NCBI GenBank assembly: GCA_002633005.1 | Contig: NMRA01000015.1 | Location: forward strand, 694,295 to 753,747 | From: Phoronis australis | Taxonomy: Eukaryota; Phoronida; Phoronidae | Direction: 5' to 3' | DNA: 59,453 nt | Part shown: in pieces, positions 1-10,778 of the stretch | Layout: each line of letters begins with the position of its first letter | How positions within the stretch are numbered: the stretch's first letter is position 1 | Position numbers and translations under genes: made by a program | The notes under the pieces: generated by a model | The model's database searches: none | What the model was told of the DNA's origin: nothing | Seen by the model: only the letters and a program-made list of their open reading frames with translations

Positions 1-225
1 TCCAGCGTGATGCCTTTATCTCAAACTATCGAGTCTGGGCTGAAAAGTTCACGCTGTCACTGACCTGACACCTATTGAGCCTGGTCTGAAGCAAATGATT
101 CTAAACTGACTAAGGACTACGATCAAGGCGGTAGCCAGCATTGCGCAAGGGGTGGTTCGAATTTCTGGAATGGTGAACCTTTGATATTTTGCAAAGATCG
201 ACCTGGTATAGTTTCAGTAAGGTCC

Positions 226-501
226 CACTGGCGGATTTAGGGGGGGGGGGCAAGGGGCTATGGCCCCCTAAAATTCTCCCAGATTCCATTTGGCAGTTCG
301 GGGTGCGAATTGCTGACTGGCATATGCGCGCAGGGGGGCTCGGAGGGTGAATGCTCAATGCATAGCCTTGAACAAACCCCATTTACCCATTTTCTTATTA
401 ATAAGTTCCACAAACCCCCTACATTCCTACATTTTAGGCGTGTGGTGAAATTCTGGTTATTCTTGTGCCCTGGTCTCCCCTAAATCCTGGATCCGCCCCT
501 G
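226..501. mobile_element. Short DNA transposon with GGCGGAT/ATCCGCC ends, copy 1
   Basis: The left end reads CACTGGCGGATTTAGG and the right end CCTGGATCCGCCCCTG, so the two ends are imperfect inverted repeats. Both are followed inward by G-rich or C-rich runs, including ten Gs from about 241. The interior motif CTCCCAGATTCCATTTGGCA recurs almost unchanged in the copy at 2581-2740. Ends of the type CAGGGGCGGATCCAG are widespread on short non-autonomous elements in invertebrates and are often assigned to hAT; that assignment is from family knowledge. No target duplication or coding capacity is visible. Confidence 0.55.
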
Positions 502-892
502 GGCCCCTGATGCAGCTTAATTAGAGGGAAGGGAAATCTATATGTACAACGATGACTCTCAACTCTATGTTCCTGAGATGAGACGGAAATCGGGATGCCG
601 CAACAGTTGCTCGTAAAGAATGGGACTCCAATTCGGATGTTGTAATGTGGTCCAGAACATGGAGAACGTTCTCGCGTTACCTTCTGCCAAACTTTCAAAT
701 CAGGCATGCTTAAAAACATATTCGGACTGAATTTTTTGGTCTGAGAATAACTTTGAAATTTTTATCTGGTTGGATTTTTGCGTGTTGCTTACATCGCTGC
801 AAAGGGAACAGCCCACTATTCTGAAGGTTCACTATTTCGAAGGTTCACTACTCCGAAAATATCTAAAATTTCGAACACAGGTTTAATTTTTA

Positions 893-912
893 TACTTTTG
901 CATGCAAAAGTA
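893..912. repeat. Perfect 20-bp palindrome
   Basis: TACTTTTGCATGCAAAAGTA equals its own reverse complement. It lies just inside the left array of the foldback-like element. Chance occurrence at this length is unlikely, but no function is evident. Confidence 0.6.
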
Positions 913-1060
913 CACGATACTTCAAATCAATTATCAGATGCACTGAGTGGTGTACCTATTCCGAAAACAACGTCCGGGTACTGATTTCTTGCGCTTACGA
1001 AATTACCAGCATGTTTTTACAAATATGAAAAACTAAGTAACTCTTGCATTTTTAACAGGA

Positions 1061-1680
1061 TGCCAAACCCGGATTTGGCCTATTGACAGATTCTAAAAAT
1101 GACTTTCCCATCCAGTTCTCTAAAAAAATGATACTCTGTAACCATTGGTAACCCTCAAAAGTTTGCTGAAAATTTTGAAAACTCCTTTCAAAGTTTGCTA
1201 AACGGAAGAGCGAAGAAAGATTTTTGCGACTTACACGGCAACTGTGCTAAAAGTCCACCCACCAAGGACTATATTGTCCAAACTTTGACATGGGATGTAT
1301 GAATTTTCAATTGATTCCTTCCTTATCAAGGATTGTAAACACTATTTTGATGATTTCAACCAATCCTCGTCCTCTCACATGCTGATGCATCATTGGCGTC
1401 AATCTTGAAAGATAAAGCAGGAATCAGCTAAGAATTCATATCGTACTATCTCGCGATTTGGATATTCTGGTCCTTGGCGGGTGGTGTTTTCCCACAGATG
1501 CTGCGTAACTGGCTAAAAGCGTAGGTCACGCTTGCCTCTTTAGCAGAATTTGCAAGGAGTTTTCTAATGTTTCTCAAAATTTTAGAGGGTTGTCGAGCCA
1601 TTAAAAAACATTTTGTTTCATAGAACTGGAAGGGAAAGTCGTTTTTAGTATCTGTTAATAGGACAAAACCGGGTTTGGTA
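1061..1680. mobile_element. Long imperfect palindrome, about 620 bp
   Basis: The left arm starts TGCCAAACCCGG and the right arm ends CCGGGTTTGGTA. The arms can be followed inward through matched blocks: GACTTTCCCATCCAGTTCT at about 1099-1117 against AGAACTGGAAGGGAAAGTC at 1622-1640; GAAAACTCCTTTCAAA against the complement of TTTGCAAGGAGTTTTC; and CCACCAAGGAC against GTCCTTGGCGGGTGG. Pairing continues almost to the centre near 1370, so nearly the whole element is one inverted repeat. It has no ORF of note. It is nested inside the 814-2231 structure. Confidence 0.6.
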
Positions 1681-2580
1681 TACTTTTAACTTGACACCAG
1701 TGATGCACTAGCAGGTGACAGAACGAGGTTTGGTGGAAATCATCTCAGAGTTATCCTTTTAAAAGAATACGAAGTAAGGATATTAATGAATTATTACATC
1801 ACCTGGCGGAACCGCGCTCACAGCCGGTTGAAACTAAATAAAAAGTTGGAAGGTTATTGTGTCCCTGCTAGTCTTCACAAAGTCAGAGAATCACATTCGG
1901 TTTTCTTAAATTTAAAACTGCCGTTGGTCACCACAACCCTGACCCGTGCCCCAGATGTTGTCCCTGCTTGAGAATGAGTCGTTAGTTAGGCTCAAGAATC
2001 ACATTTGATAGTGATTGGAACTAGGCTCATTTGTAAACAATGTAATCAAAGTTTTAAGAACTATTCAACTCTTGCACAACCTTTAAATGGTTACCAAATG
2101 GAAACATGAAATACAATATTTCATTCATGTCTGTTCTGACTCAATAGCAGACAGTCTGAGTATTGAACCTTCGGAGTAGTGAAACTTCAGAGTTGTGTAC
2201 CTTTGGAGTAGTGAACCTTCGAAATAGTGACACGTAACCTTGGAAATCTTTTCCATCAAGTTTGATGCTCGTATGAAGTCTACGAGGCTATGCACCATTG
2301 CCACTGATTGACAAGGGAACACTTTCTTCATTGACAAAAGTTTTATTAGGTCTAAAACCTGCTTTTCCCTAATAATTGAGCATGCTTGTTTCCTCAGTGC
2401 AAGAACACGTGGTAGTAAAATGTCTGATTTTTGTTTGAGCAACGACAGAGGACTGCCTATAGTGAACTTACCGTCGGCGTGTACTGGATTTAAAAGAATG
2501 GAAACACACACACGTATACATGTGCATGCATTTCAATCCACCAGTCCACAATCAAAGTGGACATTAGATGAACAACAATC

Positions 2581-2740
2581 CAGTGGCACAATTTAGAGGG
2601 GGGGCCAAGAGGGCCATGGCCCCCATAAAATTCTCCCAGATTTCATTTGGCAGTTCGGGGGTGCGAATGTCTGACGGGCAAAATCTTGGCTAATACTCTG
2701 CCCTGGCCCCCCCAAACTCAAAATCCTGGATCCACCCCAG
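2581..2740. mobile_element. Short DNA transposon with GGATCC-type ends, copy 2
   Basis: This is shorter than the copy at 226-501 but shares its internal sequence (AAATTCTCCCAGATTTCATT, GGCAGTTCGGGGGTGCGAA). The left end is CAGTGGCACAATTTAGAG with a G run, and the right end is a C run followed by AAAATCCTGGATCCACCCCAG. The arms are imperfect inverted repeats. Confidence 0.5.
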
Positions 2741-2943
2741 CCATCATTTGACGATCACCTAATTCGAAATTTGAAATGCACCTTACCATACTAAGCTAGC
2801 AAGTATACTAAAATAGCAGATAGCAATCATGTTTTTTGCTGTTTTGTTTCTTGGTCAATTTTAATACATTCACGCCACACTACTTTTTGAGAGCTCTTTT
2901 GCTGCTACTTATAGACATTTACTTCTAGACACCCTTGTTACCC

Positions 2944-3359
2944 TATCGTTGGCCAAATGGGTGAATGTTATGCTGTTAAATTACACGCGCAAGATAATTC
3001 TTGTTAGAGGCGTAACTAATTACGGCATAAAGAAATTTTTGTGGCGTAAAATAATTATTTACGGCGTAAAGTAATTTGCAGCGTAAACTAATTATTTGTG
3101 GTGTAGAGTAATTACATGCAGCGTAAAGAAACTTTGTATGGCTTAATTTTGCAGTGTAAAGTAACTTTTAGTGCCGCAAATAGTAACTTAACGCCATAAT
3201 GTAATAATTATTACTTTACGTCATAATTACGTTACACCTCAAACAAATACTTTACGCCGTAAATAATTACTTTAAGTCGTAAACAATTTATTCGTCTAAG
3301 AAGAATTGACTTACGTATGTTATTTAGGAGCGTAATGTTCACCCATCTGGCCAACGATA
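2944..3359. mobile_element. TA-flanked palindromic MITE with inverted short-repeat arrays
   Basis: The left end TATCGTTGGCCAAATGGGTG matches the reverse complement of the right end CACCCATCTGGCCAACGATA. The outermost TA on each side is consistent with a TA target duplication. Inside, GCGTAAAGTAATT-like units recur on the left half, and their complement AATTACTTTACGCC on the right half. No ORF of note. A TA duplication suggests a Tc1/mariner-like mobiliser, which is an inference. Confidence 0.6.
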
Positions 3360-3809
3360 ATATCGACGATAATGGTAGCTACCACGCATGCTCAATGCCA
3401 ATGAATGACGTAAAGCCTCCTCCAATCATCTGCACGATCCTGCCATATGCGCAAACACCACTCGGGCGAATTTGGGCCCTGGGGTCGGATAGGAACCGAT
3501 GATTACGCGGAGCACCTTGAATCATAAGCAAATTCTTATAACTTAGTTATAATAAGTTACCGTAGTAAGTACAAGTAGCTACAACAATTTTGTTGTTGTC
3601 CATCTATATCCTATCTCTAACGGAAAGGCTGGGGCTGGACCTTTTCCGCGGGGGGGGGGTTGTGGTTCGATGGAACCCCCTGAATCCCCCTGGCTACGAG
3701 CCTTACGAGATCATTTTCATAATGGTTAGTGGCCTAAATCAAAAATTTATTTTTTACAGAAGTTGGGATGTATTGCCACTTTAACACTGCAATCACTTCA
3801 CAATTTTAG
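3360..3809. other. Upstream flank or intron of the beta-lactamase-like gene
   Basis: There is no coding exon here. A fragment at about 3640-3705 has a run of ten Gs and the motif GAATCCCCCTGGCTACGAGC, resembling the edge of another short dispersed element. The last bases (CAATTTTAG) form the acceptor of the first visible exon. Confidence 0.4.
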
Positions 3810-3945
3810 GACGACTGGTGGTCAACCTGTGGGGTGGGTACGCAGATGATGAGTTTCGAATCCCGTGGTCGGAGGACACCATTGGAAATTTTTATTCAAC
3901 CACCAAAGCGATGGGAGCCATTATGATTGGCATTCTTGTTGACAG
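3810..3945 (+). CDS. Beta-lactamase-family serine hydrolase, first visible exon (gene spans 3810-16107)
   Basis: This is the first of seven exons of a serine hydrolase with the class C beta-lactamase / family VIII esterase fold. It follows a TTTTAG acceptor, enters in phase 1 and ends GACAG before gtattt. The translation includes LVVNLWGGYADDEF, the usual N-terminal landmark, and FYSTTKA, where S-T-T-K (Ser codon 3896-3898, Lys 3905-3907) is the SxxK nucleophile motif. Proteins of this family normally have some 45-60 residues before this point, so at least one 5' exon is missing, probably upstream of the window. The visible exons total 1091 nt, about 363 codons. Animal members are intracellular hydrolases or esterases of poorly known substrate rather than antibiotic-resistance enzymes. 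No symbol is assigned because several paralogues exist. Confidence 0.9.
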
Positions 3946-4096
3946 GTATTTAAGGTTATGTAGGAGTGCATTGACAAGTATGTGTATTCAGTGAAGTACA
4001 TCTATCTTATCTAGTTTAACCCAGTGAAAGAACATTATTTTCTCAAAGTAGAATTTGGCCATTCTAGCACTGATTTTTTCAGGTGACCATGTCTTT

Positions 4097-4580
4097 TTAT
4101 ACAGCCACATGTACATATGTGGGAACATATTGCTGTCATCTCTATCTGGACAACCATTGTTCTTCTGCTGTTGTATTTGATGGGTCTGACTATTGTGGCA
4201 CCCATTAGTGGCAATTTTTGTTGTACAGCTGTACCTCCTGACTGCCTTGTAGGATCTTTGTGAATATTACAGGTGTATTCTTATGAACTTAGAAACAGAT
4301 GATAACGTGTTTCAGACACATCCAAATACCACAGACTGTGTCTTGTAGTAAAAAATCTATTTTTTACATTTGCCTGTGGATCTTCGGAGTTCATTAAATT
4401 AATAAACAAGTAGGTTTTTATTTAGGAGATGACAAGGCCTTCCCATTTTTGGACAGCTTGTACACATTCTGCGCCACCTAGTCACCATTTTTGTTATTGT
4501 AATAAACCTCCTAGGAGCATACCAATTGTGGTGCAGTCGTGGGCGCATTTAAACTCTTTGTGTGGGCCTTTTTGTAACGT
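4097..4580. repeat. Dispersed repeat of the CTAGTGG-box family, short copy in intron 1
   Basis: Several phrases are shared with the long array at 17641-19325: ATTGCTGTCATCTCTATCTG near the left end, GCACCCATTAGTGGCAATTT, CTTCCCATTTTTGGACAG, TGCGCCACCTAGTCACC, and a right end with GTGGGCGCATTTAAACTC. It looks like the same element with a large internal part missing. No ORF. Confidence 0.5.
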
Positions 4581-4617
4581 TTGAAAGAGCGAAAAGTACA
4601 TTCAAAGCAAAAAGGTG

Positions 4618-4861
4618 GCATTTATAATATGACCAAATGTCATTTGATACAAATTTCAAGATGAAATCTCAAAAACAGGCCGTCACAGATTTCTGAATTA
4701 TCACTTTGTTTTCGTAATATGCAACTCATGCAAAAATGGAACAGTGCATAAAGCACAGTACCGGTATCTGAAAGTTTCATTCGAATCTGATAGCCATTTC
4801 TGACATATGATGTTTTGAATTTGGCCACGTTTGGACATTTTGTTACTAGGGTTTTACACAA
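4618..4861 (-). repeat. Dispersed repeat, inverted relative to the copy at 16237-16530
   Basis: The reverse complement of this stretch matches 16237-16530 over most of its length, with the shared words AAATGTCCAAA, TCAGAAATGGCT, GTGATAATTCAGAA/ATGATAATTCAGAA and TTGAGATTTCATCTT. The minus frame has a 73-codon ORF containing KCPNVAKFKTSYVRNG, and the other copy reads KCPNLANFKTTYFRNG, so it may derive from an old coding element. It is not a recognised family. Confidence 0.5.
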
Positions 4862-5128
4862 CCAGACAGTGACTTTTTGCCGTCGGCATGTCAGGACATT
4901 TCAAAATGTCCTGACAATGTTGTTTAATGTAGAATTTTGTGGAAAAGTATGACTAATTTATAAAATTCCCCTTTTCTGCTACATTAAGTTCTAGATCACA
5001 TAATCCTTGTTGCACGTGTTAAAGAGATGAAAACACGTGAAAGCATTCATGTGAACATGTTCATCATACATTCCATTGAAGGAAATATAATGTTCACTCT
5101 ATCATTTTCTGCTCTGTCAATATTTCAG

Positions 5129-5228
5129 AGGACTGATAGATTACGAAGAGACTGTTGCCACCTATTGGCCAGAATTTGCCCAGAATGGTAAAAAATACAT
5201 CAAGGTGAAGGAACTGCTCAGTCACCAG
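5129..5228 (+). CDS. Beta-lactamase-family hydrolase, exon 2 of those visible
   Basis: The exon lies between ATTTCAG and gtacaa. It completes the Arg codon started in the previous exon and continues [17 protein letters not shown] and [11 protein letters not shown]. The segment after the SxxK helix, with D-Y-x-x-x-V-x-x-Y-W-P-E-F and the LLSHQ turn, is typical of the family. It ends in phase 0. Confidence 0.92.
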
Positions 5229-5429
5229 GTACAACCATCATTTTCATATTTGTTGCAAATAATGGAAACTTTGCCAAATGTTTCTTTATGACGTACACAA
5301 CTTACAAACCGAGATAATGCCAGACTCAAATTTCTGAATTTTTATTTTTGTTGATAAATTTTATCTTAAACCAAATAGCACTTGACTGCCGTATTGTGCA
5401 CTAAATAGATTAGATACCGTATTACCACA

Positions 5430-5565
5430 TCTGAGGGTGCGATTACTCAAGCGTAAATAATTCTTGCAAAAATAATCAAGCTAAAAAGTACCCAAACTTT
5501 TTAGGCTTGGCCAATATTCAAGCTTTTTGGATTTATGCTTGGTTAAAATTACTCCAACTTGCACA
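5430..5565. repeat. Short inverted-repeat element in intron 2
   Basis: GTGCGATTACTCAAGCGTAAAT on the left is matched by ATTTATGCTTGG and TTACTCCAACTTGCAC on the right, partly as inverted repeats, with AAGCTAAAAAGT facing CTTTTTAGGCTTGG in between. It is a probable small MITE remnant with approximate limits. Confidence 0.3.
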
Positions 5566-5823
5566 ACAATGGTTACCTAGACGCTAGATTTTTCCCAATT
5601 TGAAATACAATGTAGAAAATGTGTAACTGGCCTAGTAGCCTGATTCAAGATTTTTTGACACACTACCTGATTTACCTTTATACTCATCGTCGGTCTTTTT
5701 CAAGCTAACTGAACAATGGTTAGTAAGAAAGCAAGGGCATTTAAGGTTGAAGAAAAATATCAAATAAGTTGATGGTGAATGAAGTTTGATCAAACTTGGT
5801 CAGTTTTCATTTCACAGAATGTT

Positions 5824-7014
5824 GTGAACTATAGTCACTATCAATGAAGTCAACTATAGTCACCGTCAATGTAGTCAACTATAGTCACCATCAATGTAGT
5901 CAACTATAGTCATTATCAATGAAGTCAACTATAGTCACCATAATGTAGTCAACTATAGTAACCATCAACGTAGTCAACTGTAGTCACTTTCAGTGTAGTC
6001 AACTATAGTCACTTTCAGTGTAGTCAACTATAGTCACTATCAATGTAGTCAACTATAGTCACCATCAATGTAGTCAACTATAGTCACCATCAATGTAGTC
6101 AACTATAGTCACCATCAATGTAGTCAACTATAGTCACCATCAATGTAGTCAACTATAGTCACCATCAATGTAGTCAACTATAGTCACCATCAATGTAGTC
6201 AACTATAATAGTCACCATCAATGTAGTCAACTATAATCACCATCAATGTAGTCAACTATAATAGTCACCATCAATGTAGTCAACTATAATCACCATCAAT
6301 GTAGTCAACTATAATAGTCACCATCAATGTAGTCAACTATAATCACCATCAATGTAGTCAACTATAATAGTCACCATCAATGTAGTCAACTATAATCACC
6401 ATCAATGTAGTCAACTATAATAGTCACCATCAATGTAGTCAACTATAATCACCATCAATGTAGTCAACTATAATAGTCACCATCAATGTAGTCAACTATA
6501 ATCACCATCAATGTAGTCAACTATAATAGTCACCATCAATGTAGTCAACTATAATCACCATCAATGTAGTCAACTATAATAGTCACCATCAATGTAGTCA
6601 ACTATAATCACCATCAATGTAGTCAACTATAATAGTCACCATCAATGTAGTCAACTATAATCACCATCAATGTAGTCAACTATAATAGTCACCATCAATG
6701 TAGTCAACTATAATCACCATCAATGTAGTCAACTATAATAGTCACCATCAATGTAGTCAACTATAATCACCATCAATGTAGTCAACTATAATAGTCACCA
6801 TCAATGTAGTCAACTATAATCACCATCAATGTAGTCAACTATAATAGTCACCATCAATGTAGTCAACTATAATCATCATCAATGTAGTCAACTATAATAG
6901 TCACCATCAATGTAGTCAACTATAATAGTCACCATCAATGTAGTCAACTATAGTCACCATCAATGTAGTCAACTATAGTCACCATCAATGTAGTCAACTA
7001 TAGTCACCATCAAT
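5824..7014. repeat. 1.2-kb minisatellite: 25-bp monomer with a 53-bp higher-order unit
   Basis: The monomer GTCACCATCAATGTAGTCAACTATA (25 bp) is repeated across the whole stretch. Its left part (5824-6205) is a simple but somewhat diverged 25-bp array. From about 6206 to 6894 the array alternates a 28-bp form carrying an extra ATA with a 25-bp form lacking the TAG, giving about 13 nearly identical 53-bp dimers. The last copies (from about 6922) return to plain monomers. It sits wholly in intron 2 of the hydrolase gene. Confidence 0.95.
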
Positions 7015-7514
7015 TCAAATGGTCACCCCTAGTCAGCCACTGCAGCCAAACCATTGCCCTCTAAGTCTACCGTAACAAGGATGCGACCATGCTGCAGACT
7101 TAAATGTACTCTCACGCTGGCATCCACTGTGTATTTGGAAGTGAACTGAATGATTTCATTTGATAAACATTATCAAAATAATCAACAAATTGTAGCTAAT
7201 TTTACAAATTATGCTATTTATGAAATGATGATGAATCTTGTACCATGAATGATACTTTATTAATGTAGATGGCTTATGCACACTTCATCGACAAAATGGT
7301 ATTCATGTGCTTTCTGCAGTACCAGCTTCAGTACGCATGGATTTTTTATTCTTGTTGAATGGCATAGTTAGGTTTAGTTGTGAACTGAAAACAGATTTGG
7401 TGTAACTTACCTATTTAGATTGTTTTATAAAAAGATTTAGACAACTTTTTTGCATGTCACCTGAGTTGCATAGTTTTATTGGAAAATTTAGTAGCAGACA
7501 GACAGACGCACTCG

Positions 7515-7541
7515 CACGCACACACACACACACACACTCAT
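7515..7541. repeat. (CA)n microsatellite
   Basis: A run of CA dinucleotides interrupted by two CG steps, in the 3' part of intron 2. Confidence 0.85.
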
Positions 7542-7593
7542 GTAGTTGACAGATTGGTAACACTATCAACTTGCATGTTTTGTTATTTTTCAG

Positions 7594-7699
7594 GCAGGGC
7601 TGGCTGCCATCGATGTTCCTTTTAACATTTCTCTTATCCAGGATGACCCTCACAAGCTAGGTGATATTCTGGCTCAACAGAAACCCCTCTGGATACCAG
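7594..7699 (+). CDS. Beta-lactamase-family hydrolase, exon 3 of those visible
   Basis: The exon lies between TTTTTCAG and gtaaca. It reads AGLAAIDVPFN, then PHKLGDILAQQKPLWIPG. The A-G-L start directly after LLSHQ restores the family's SHQAGL motif across the junction, which confirms the splice. It ends in phase 1 with the P-x-W-x-P-G that precedes the catalytic tyrosine segment. Confidence 0.93.
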
Positions 7700-8548
7700 G
7701 TAACACTTTTATTTACCCAACAGGTAGGTTTTAGACATGTAAGGTTTATTAGGGTAAAAATCCTACAATTTGACTTGAAAATAATTGCTAATATTTAAAT
7801 TGTACAATATTTCAAAGGTTTACTTCCTTGGTGATGACTTGCGTGCTATTCAAGTACTAACGGTGAATTAACATTTTCTTCAACTGTTGACATACTTAAC
7901 AAAATTAAATTCGAGTTGTCTGCCATTTTGAGTTCCAAACTGAAGTTTGCTGTATGGAAGTTATTACATCCAAATAAATGAGATTTACAACAAATTGTCA
8001 ATAGCTGAAGTTTTGTCTACACGAGTAGTTAGGCCATAAAAGCATAGTTGGTTCTGGTCTTCACCCAGACTCGTTATGAGACCTGCAATCACTGATTACA
8101 AAAAAAATGTCTGCTGCACCACTTTCGGATGACATTTCCTTGGTTTTTTTTTTGAAAAGCTGCTCAAAGGCACTTTAAAAAGGATAAGTTTGAAATGCCA
8201 GGATTTGCAAAGTGATGACTCGGGTGGACCAAACCAATTATCTGTTTCTTTTTGACCTCACCTCCCGCTAGTTGTCTCGAGAAATAGGTAATCAGGCATA
8301 AGTGACTGTGGAGGAAGTTAACTGTTGCTCACTGATGCCAGTCTTAACAACTTGCGCCCCCTATGATATAGAGCAAGTTGTTCCAGAACAACTCACCCGA
8401 GCTCAAGTGCCCATGTGAACAGAAGTTGTGTCTAGGTGGTGAAATTGTCAGCTATGTGCTGCAGCTTAGTTGGTACGTCACTCACAGCACATCTTTCTTC
8501 TTTAATTGCCTTGTCACTTATGGCATGTTTCTTGTATGGAGAAACAGC

Positions 8549-8783
8549 TCATCAGGGGCAACTTGATGCAAGCCGGGTCATCAGCGGCAACTTGATGCTA
8601 GCGGGGTCATCAGGGGCAACTTGATGCAAGCCGGATCATCAGGGGCAACTTGATGCTAGCCGGGTCATCAGGGGCAACTTGATGCAAGCCGGGTCATCAA
8701 GGGCAACTTGATGCAAGCCGGGTCATCAGGGGCAACTTGATGCAAGCCGGGTCATCAGGGGCAACTTGATGCAAGCAGGTCAT
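8549..8783. repeat. 29-bp minisatellite in intron 3
   Basis: About eight copies of a 29-bp unit built on CATCAGGGGCAACTTGATGC followed by AAGCCGGGT, some with TAGC in place of AAGC. The open frames across it are by-products of a repeat that lacks stop codons. Confidence 0.9.
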
Positions 8784-8919
8784 TTGAGCTGGGGGAACTA
8801 CGTGTCTGGACACCTTAAGTCTTTATATATAAGAAACCAAGACATAGTGTCTTGAGTTTAATCCATCTGAGCTATTTATGATGAGGTATTTGTTGATTTT
8901 GCATTACACAATGTAACAT

Positions 8920-9990
8920 TTTTTGGAGGTGTGTTTCTTGGTGTTGTGTTCACACCAAAGTTACTGTGGACTATGGCTACTCATACCTTGTCAGCCCAAG
9001 CCATGAAGGTCGCTTTGAAGGTTGCTATTACGGTCGACAAGCTACAAAGAGGCTTGACCATGTTTCTACCATGTGTGACTTTTGAGATATTTGATAAAAT
9101 GGTTTACCTTACCTTGTGTTATGGAGCCAAAATATGGGTTGTACAAGAATACAACTGGTTATTAAAAGTGCATATTTTGTAAGCGTGTGTTGGGTGTAGC
9201 TAATTCATGCTCTAACGATGCTGTACTGAGCGAATGTGGCCGGTTGTCATTATTTACTAAGTACTATGTTGCCGTGATCACGTATTGGTTCAAACTTCTC
9301 AAAATGCCTTCTCACCGTAACTCAAGGGCAGCTTACGACAACTTGTATGACTTGGATGATCAAAATGGTCAGCACTCCCAAAATTGGGCCACATCCGTTA
9401 GACTTATATTGTCAAATTATGGATTCCAAGAAGTTTGGATAAATCAAGGCGTTGTGTGTGAAAATACTTTTCTGCTAATTTTTAGACAGGGATTAAGGGA
9501 TTTTTATTGGCAAGGATGGAGACAAAGTGTTGAGAGTAATCCTAAACTGTGTTTTTATAATCAGTTTAAATTGGGAAATTTCAAGTTTGAATACACCCCG
9601 TGCACTAATTGTGTCCCTGGAACGTTTTCATTGTTCTAGCCACAGTCTTACGATTGAAGTAGGCAGGCACTTGAATTTGGATAGGGTAAATAGTGTGTCC
9701 CTTCTGCCCTAATGTTGTTGGAGAGGAGTACCATTTCCTTCTTAGCTCTGATAAATATTCTGAATTGAGAGAAAATTATATTGAAATGTATCACTGGAAT
9801 TTTCCATCTGTTTTCAAGTTCAATAGATTAATGTCAACAAGTGGTGATGCTAAATTAGTTAACCTAATTGGTTATGTCAGTATTTTATGCTTTTCGACTG
9901 TGTGATAGCTTGCTGCACTCTTAAGTATGTTACATGTTGTTGTGCAGTGGGCCTATGTCCTTTATTACACAAATAAATTGATTGATTGAG
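8920..9990 (+). mobile_element. Degenerate non-LTR retrotransposon (LINE) 3' end
   Basis: Frames broken by shifts and stops give the C-terminal parts of a LINE ORF2: FLGVVFTPKLLW and LTLCYGAKIWV (reverse transcriptase C-terminal region), then LGVANSCSNDAVLSECGRLS with YWFKLLKMP, and finally CPFCPNVVGEEYHFLL, the Cys/His motif usual near the end of such proteins. The element stops at a tail with ATTGATTGATTG, the kind of short 3' repeat seen on many CR1/L2-like elements. It lies in the sense direction in intron 3. It is a 5'-truncated dead copy. Confidence 0.75.
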
Positions 9991-10221
9991 ACTGTAACAT
10001 TTTATCGACTCAGTAGGCTTATGGACTCAATAAAACATTACACGAAATATCAATTTGGATGACCCGAGTGAGATCTATGCAATGTCAAACTAGACATGCT
10101 CTTCATAGTTGTCTATTATGCAAAAATTTGCAAATATTTTCTTATTTAGTCGAATAATTAGGTGTTAAGAGTTATGACTACACTATTTTGAAATGTTAAA
10201 TGTTTCTGTATTATGTTACAG

Positions 10222-10535
10222 GTACTAGTTATGGCTATCATGCGTTAACTTTTGGTTTGTATGTGGATCAACTTATACGTCGCGTTGATCCTCTCCACCG
10301 CTCTGCCAAGCAGTTTTTTGCGGATGAAATCGCCTCACCATTCAACGTGGATTTTTTTATTGGAAAACCGTTACAAGAACACTACAGAGCTGCTCGTCAG
10401 AGTGACAAATTAGCGGGTCTAGTGCGGACAGTAACTGAGGGTTCTGTATCTCAGCTCCTGTGGAGCCTGTCTTTCTTGGTCCATATGCCTGAACTGCTGA
10501 CAAAAGCTATGTTCAACCCATCAGGTTTGGAAGTG
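10222..10535 (+). CDS. Beta-lactamase-family hydrolase, exon 4 of those visible
   Basis: This is the largest exon (314 nt), between TGTTACAG and gtaagg, ending in phase 0. It opens with TSYGYHALTFGLYVDQLIRRV. The Tyr at codon 10236-10238, in the G-Y-H context, fits the conserved general-base tyrosine of family VIII esterases. It continues with DEIASPFNVDFFIGKP and a less conserved helical part ending MFNPSGLEV. Confidence 0.93.
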
Positions 10536-10778
10536 GTAAGGAAGTCTCATGTGCGTTTAAATATGTTATACAACACACATTTTAATGACTGAAATTTCAG
10601 ATGCTCAAGCAGATTTAATCAAGGGTGAAGGTTTTTTACAATGTATTTCATTTGGTCAACGTTGTAAAACCTGTTTGTTTTCTGTGTTTGCGTAGAAATG
10701 CTGATTACCTTAACGATGTGTCACTCATTGGCTGTTCGAGGACAATATTTGTTTCAAAGCAATAATTTTGGGTATATT

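Larger units (their letters stand above)
814..2231. mobile_element. Foldback-like element with arms of 16-bp tandem repeats
   Basis: At 814-858 the motif CACTATTTCGAAGGTT is repeated about three times. At 2161-2231 its reverse complement (AACCTTCGAAATAGTG type) is repeated about four times. The two arrays therefore face each other about 1.3 kb apart. Between them lie a perfect 20-bp palindrome at 893-912 and a second, unrelated palindromic element at 1061-1680. Foldback elements such as sea-urchin TU and Drosophila FB have inverted arms built of short tandem repeats, and this matches that plan. No transposase ORF is seen. The outer limits are approximate. Confidence 0.45.

Noticed and set aside
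1-3809. Search for the missing 5' exon of the hydrolase
   Set aside because: Donor-like sites near 212, 1771 and 3563 were tried. None is preceded by an open frame in the needed phase resembling the family N-terminus.
5824-7014. CRISPR-like regular repeats
   Set aside because: The copies are head to tail without unique spacers, and the window is eukaryotic.
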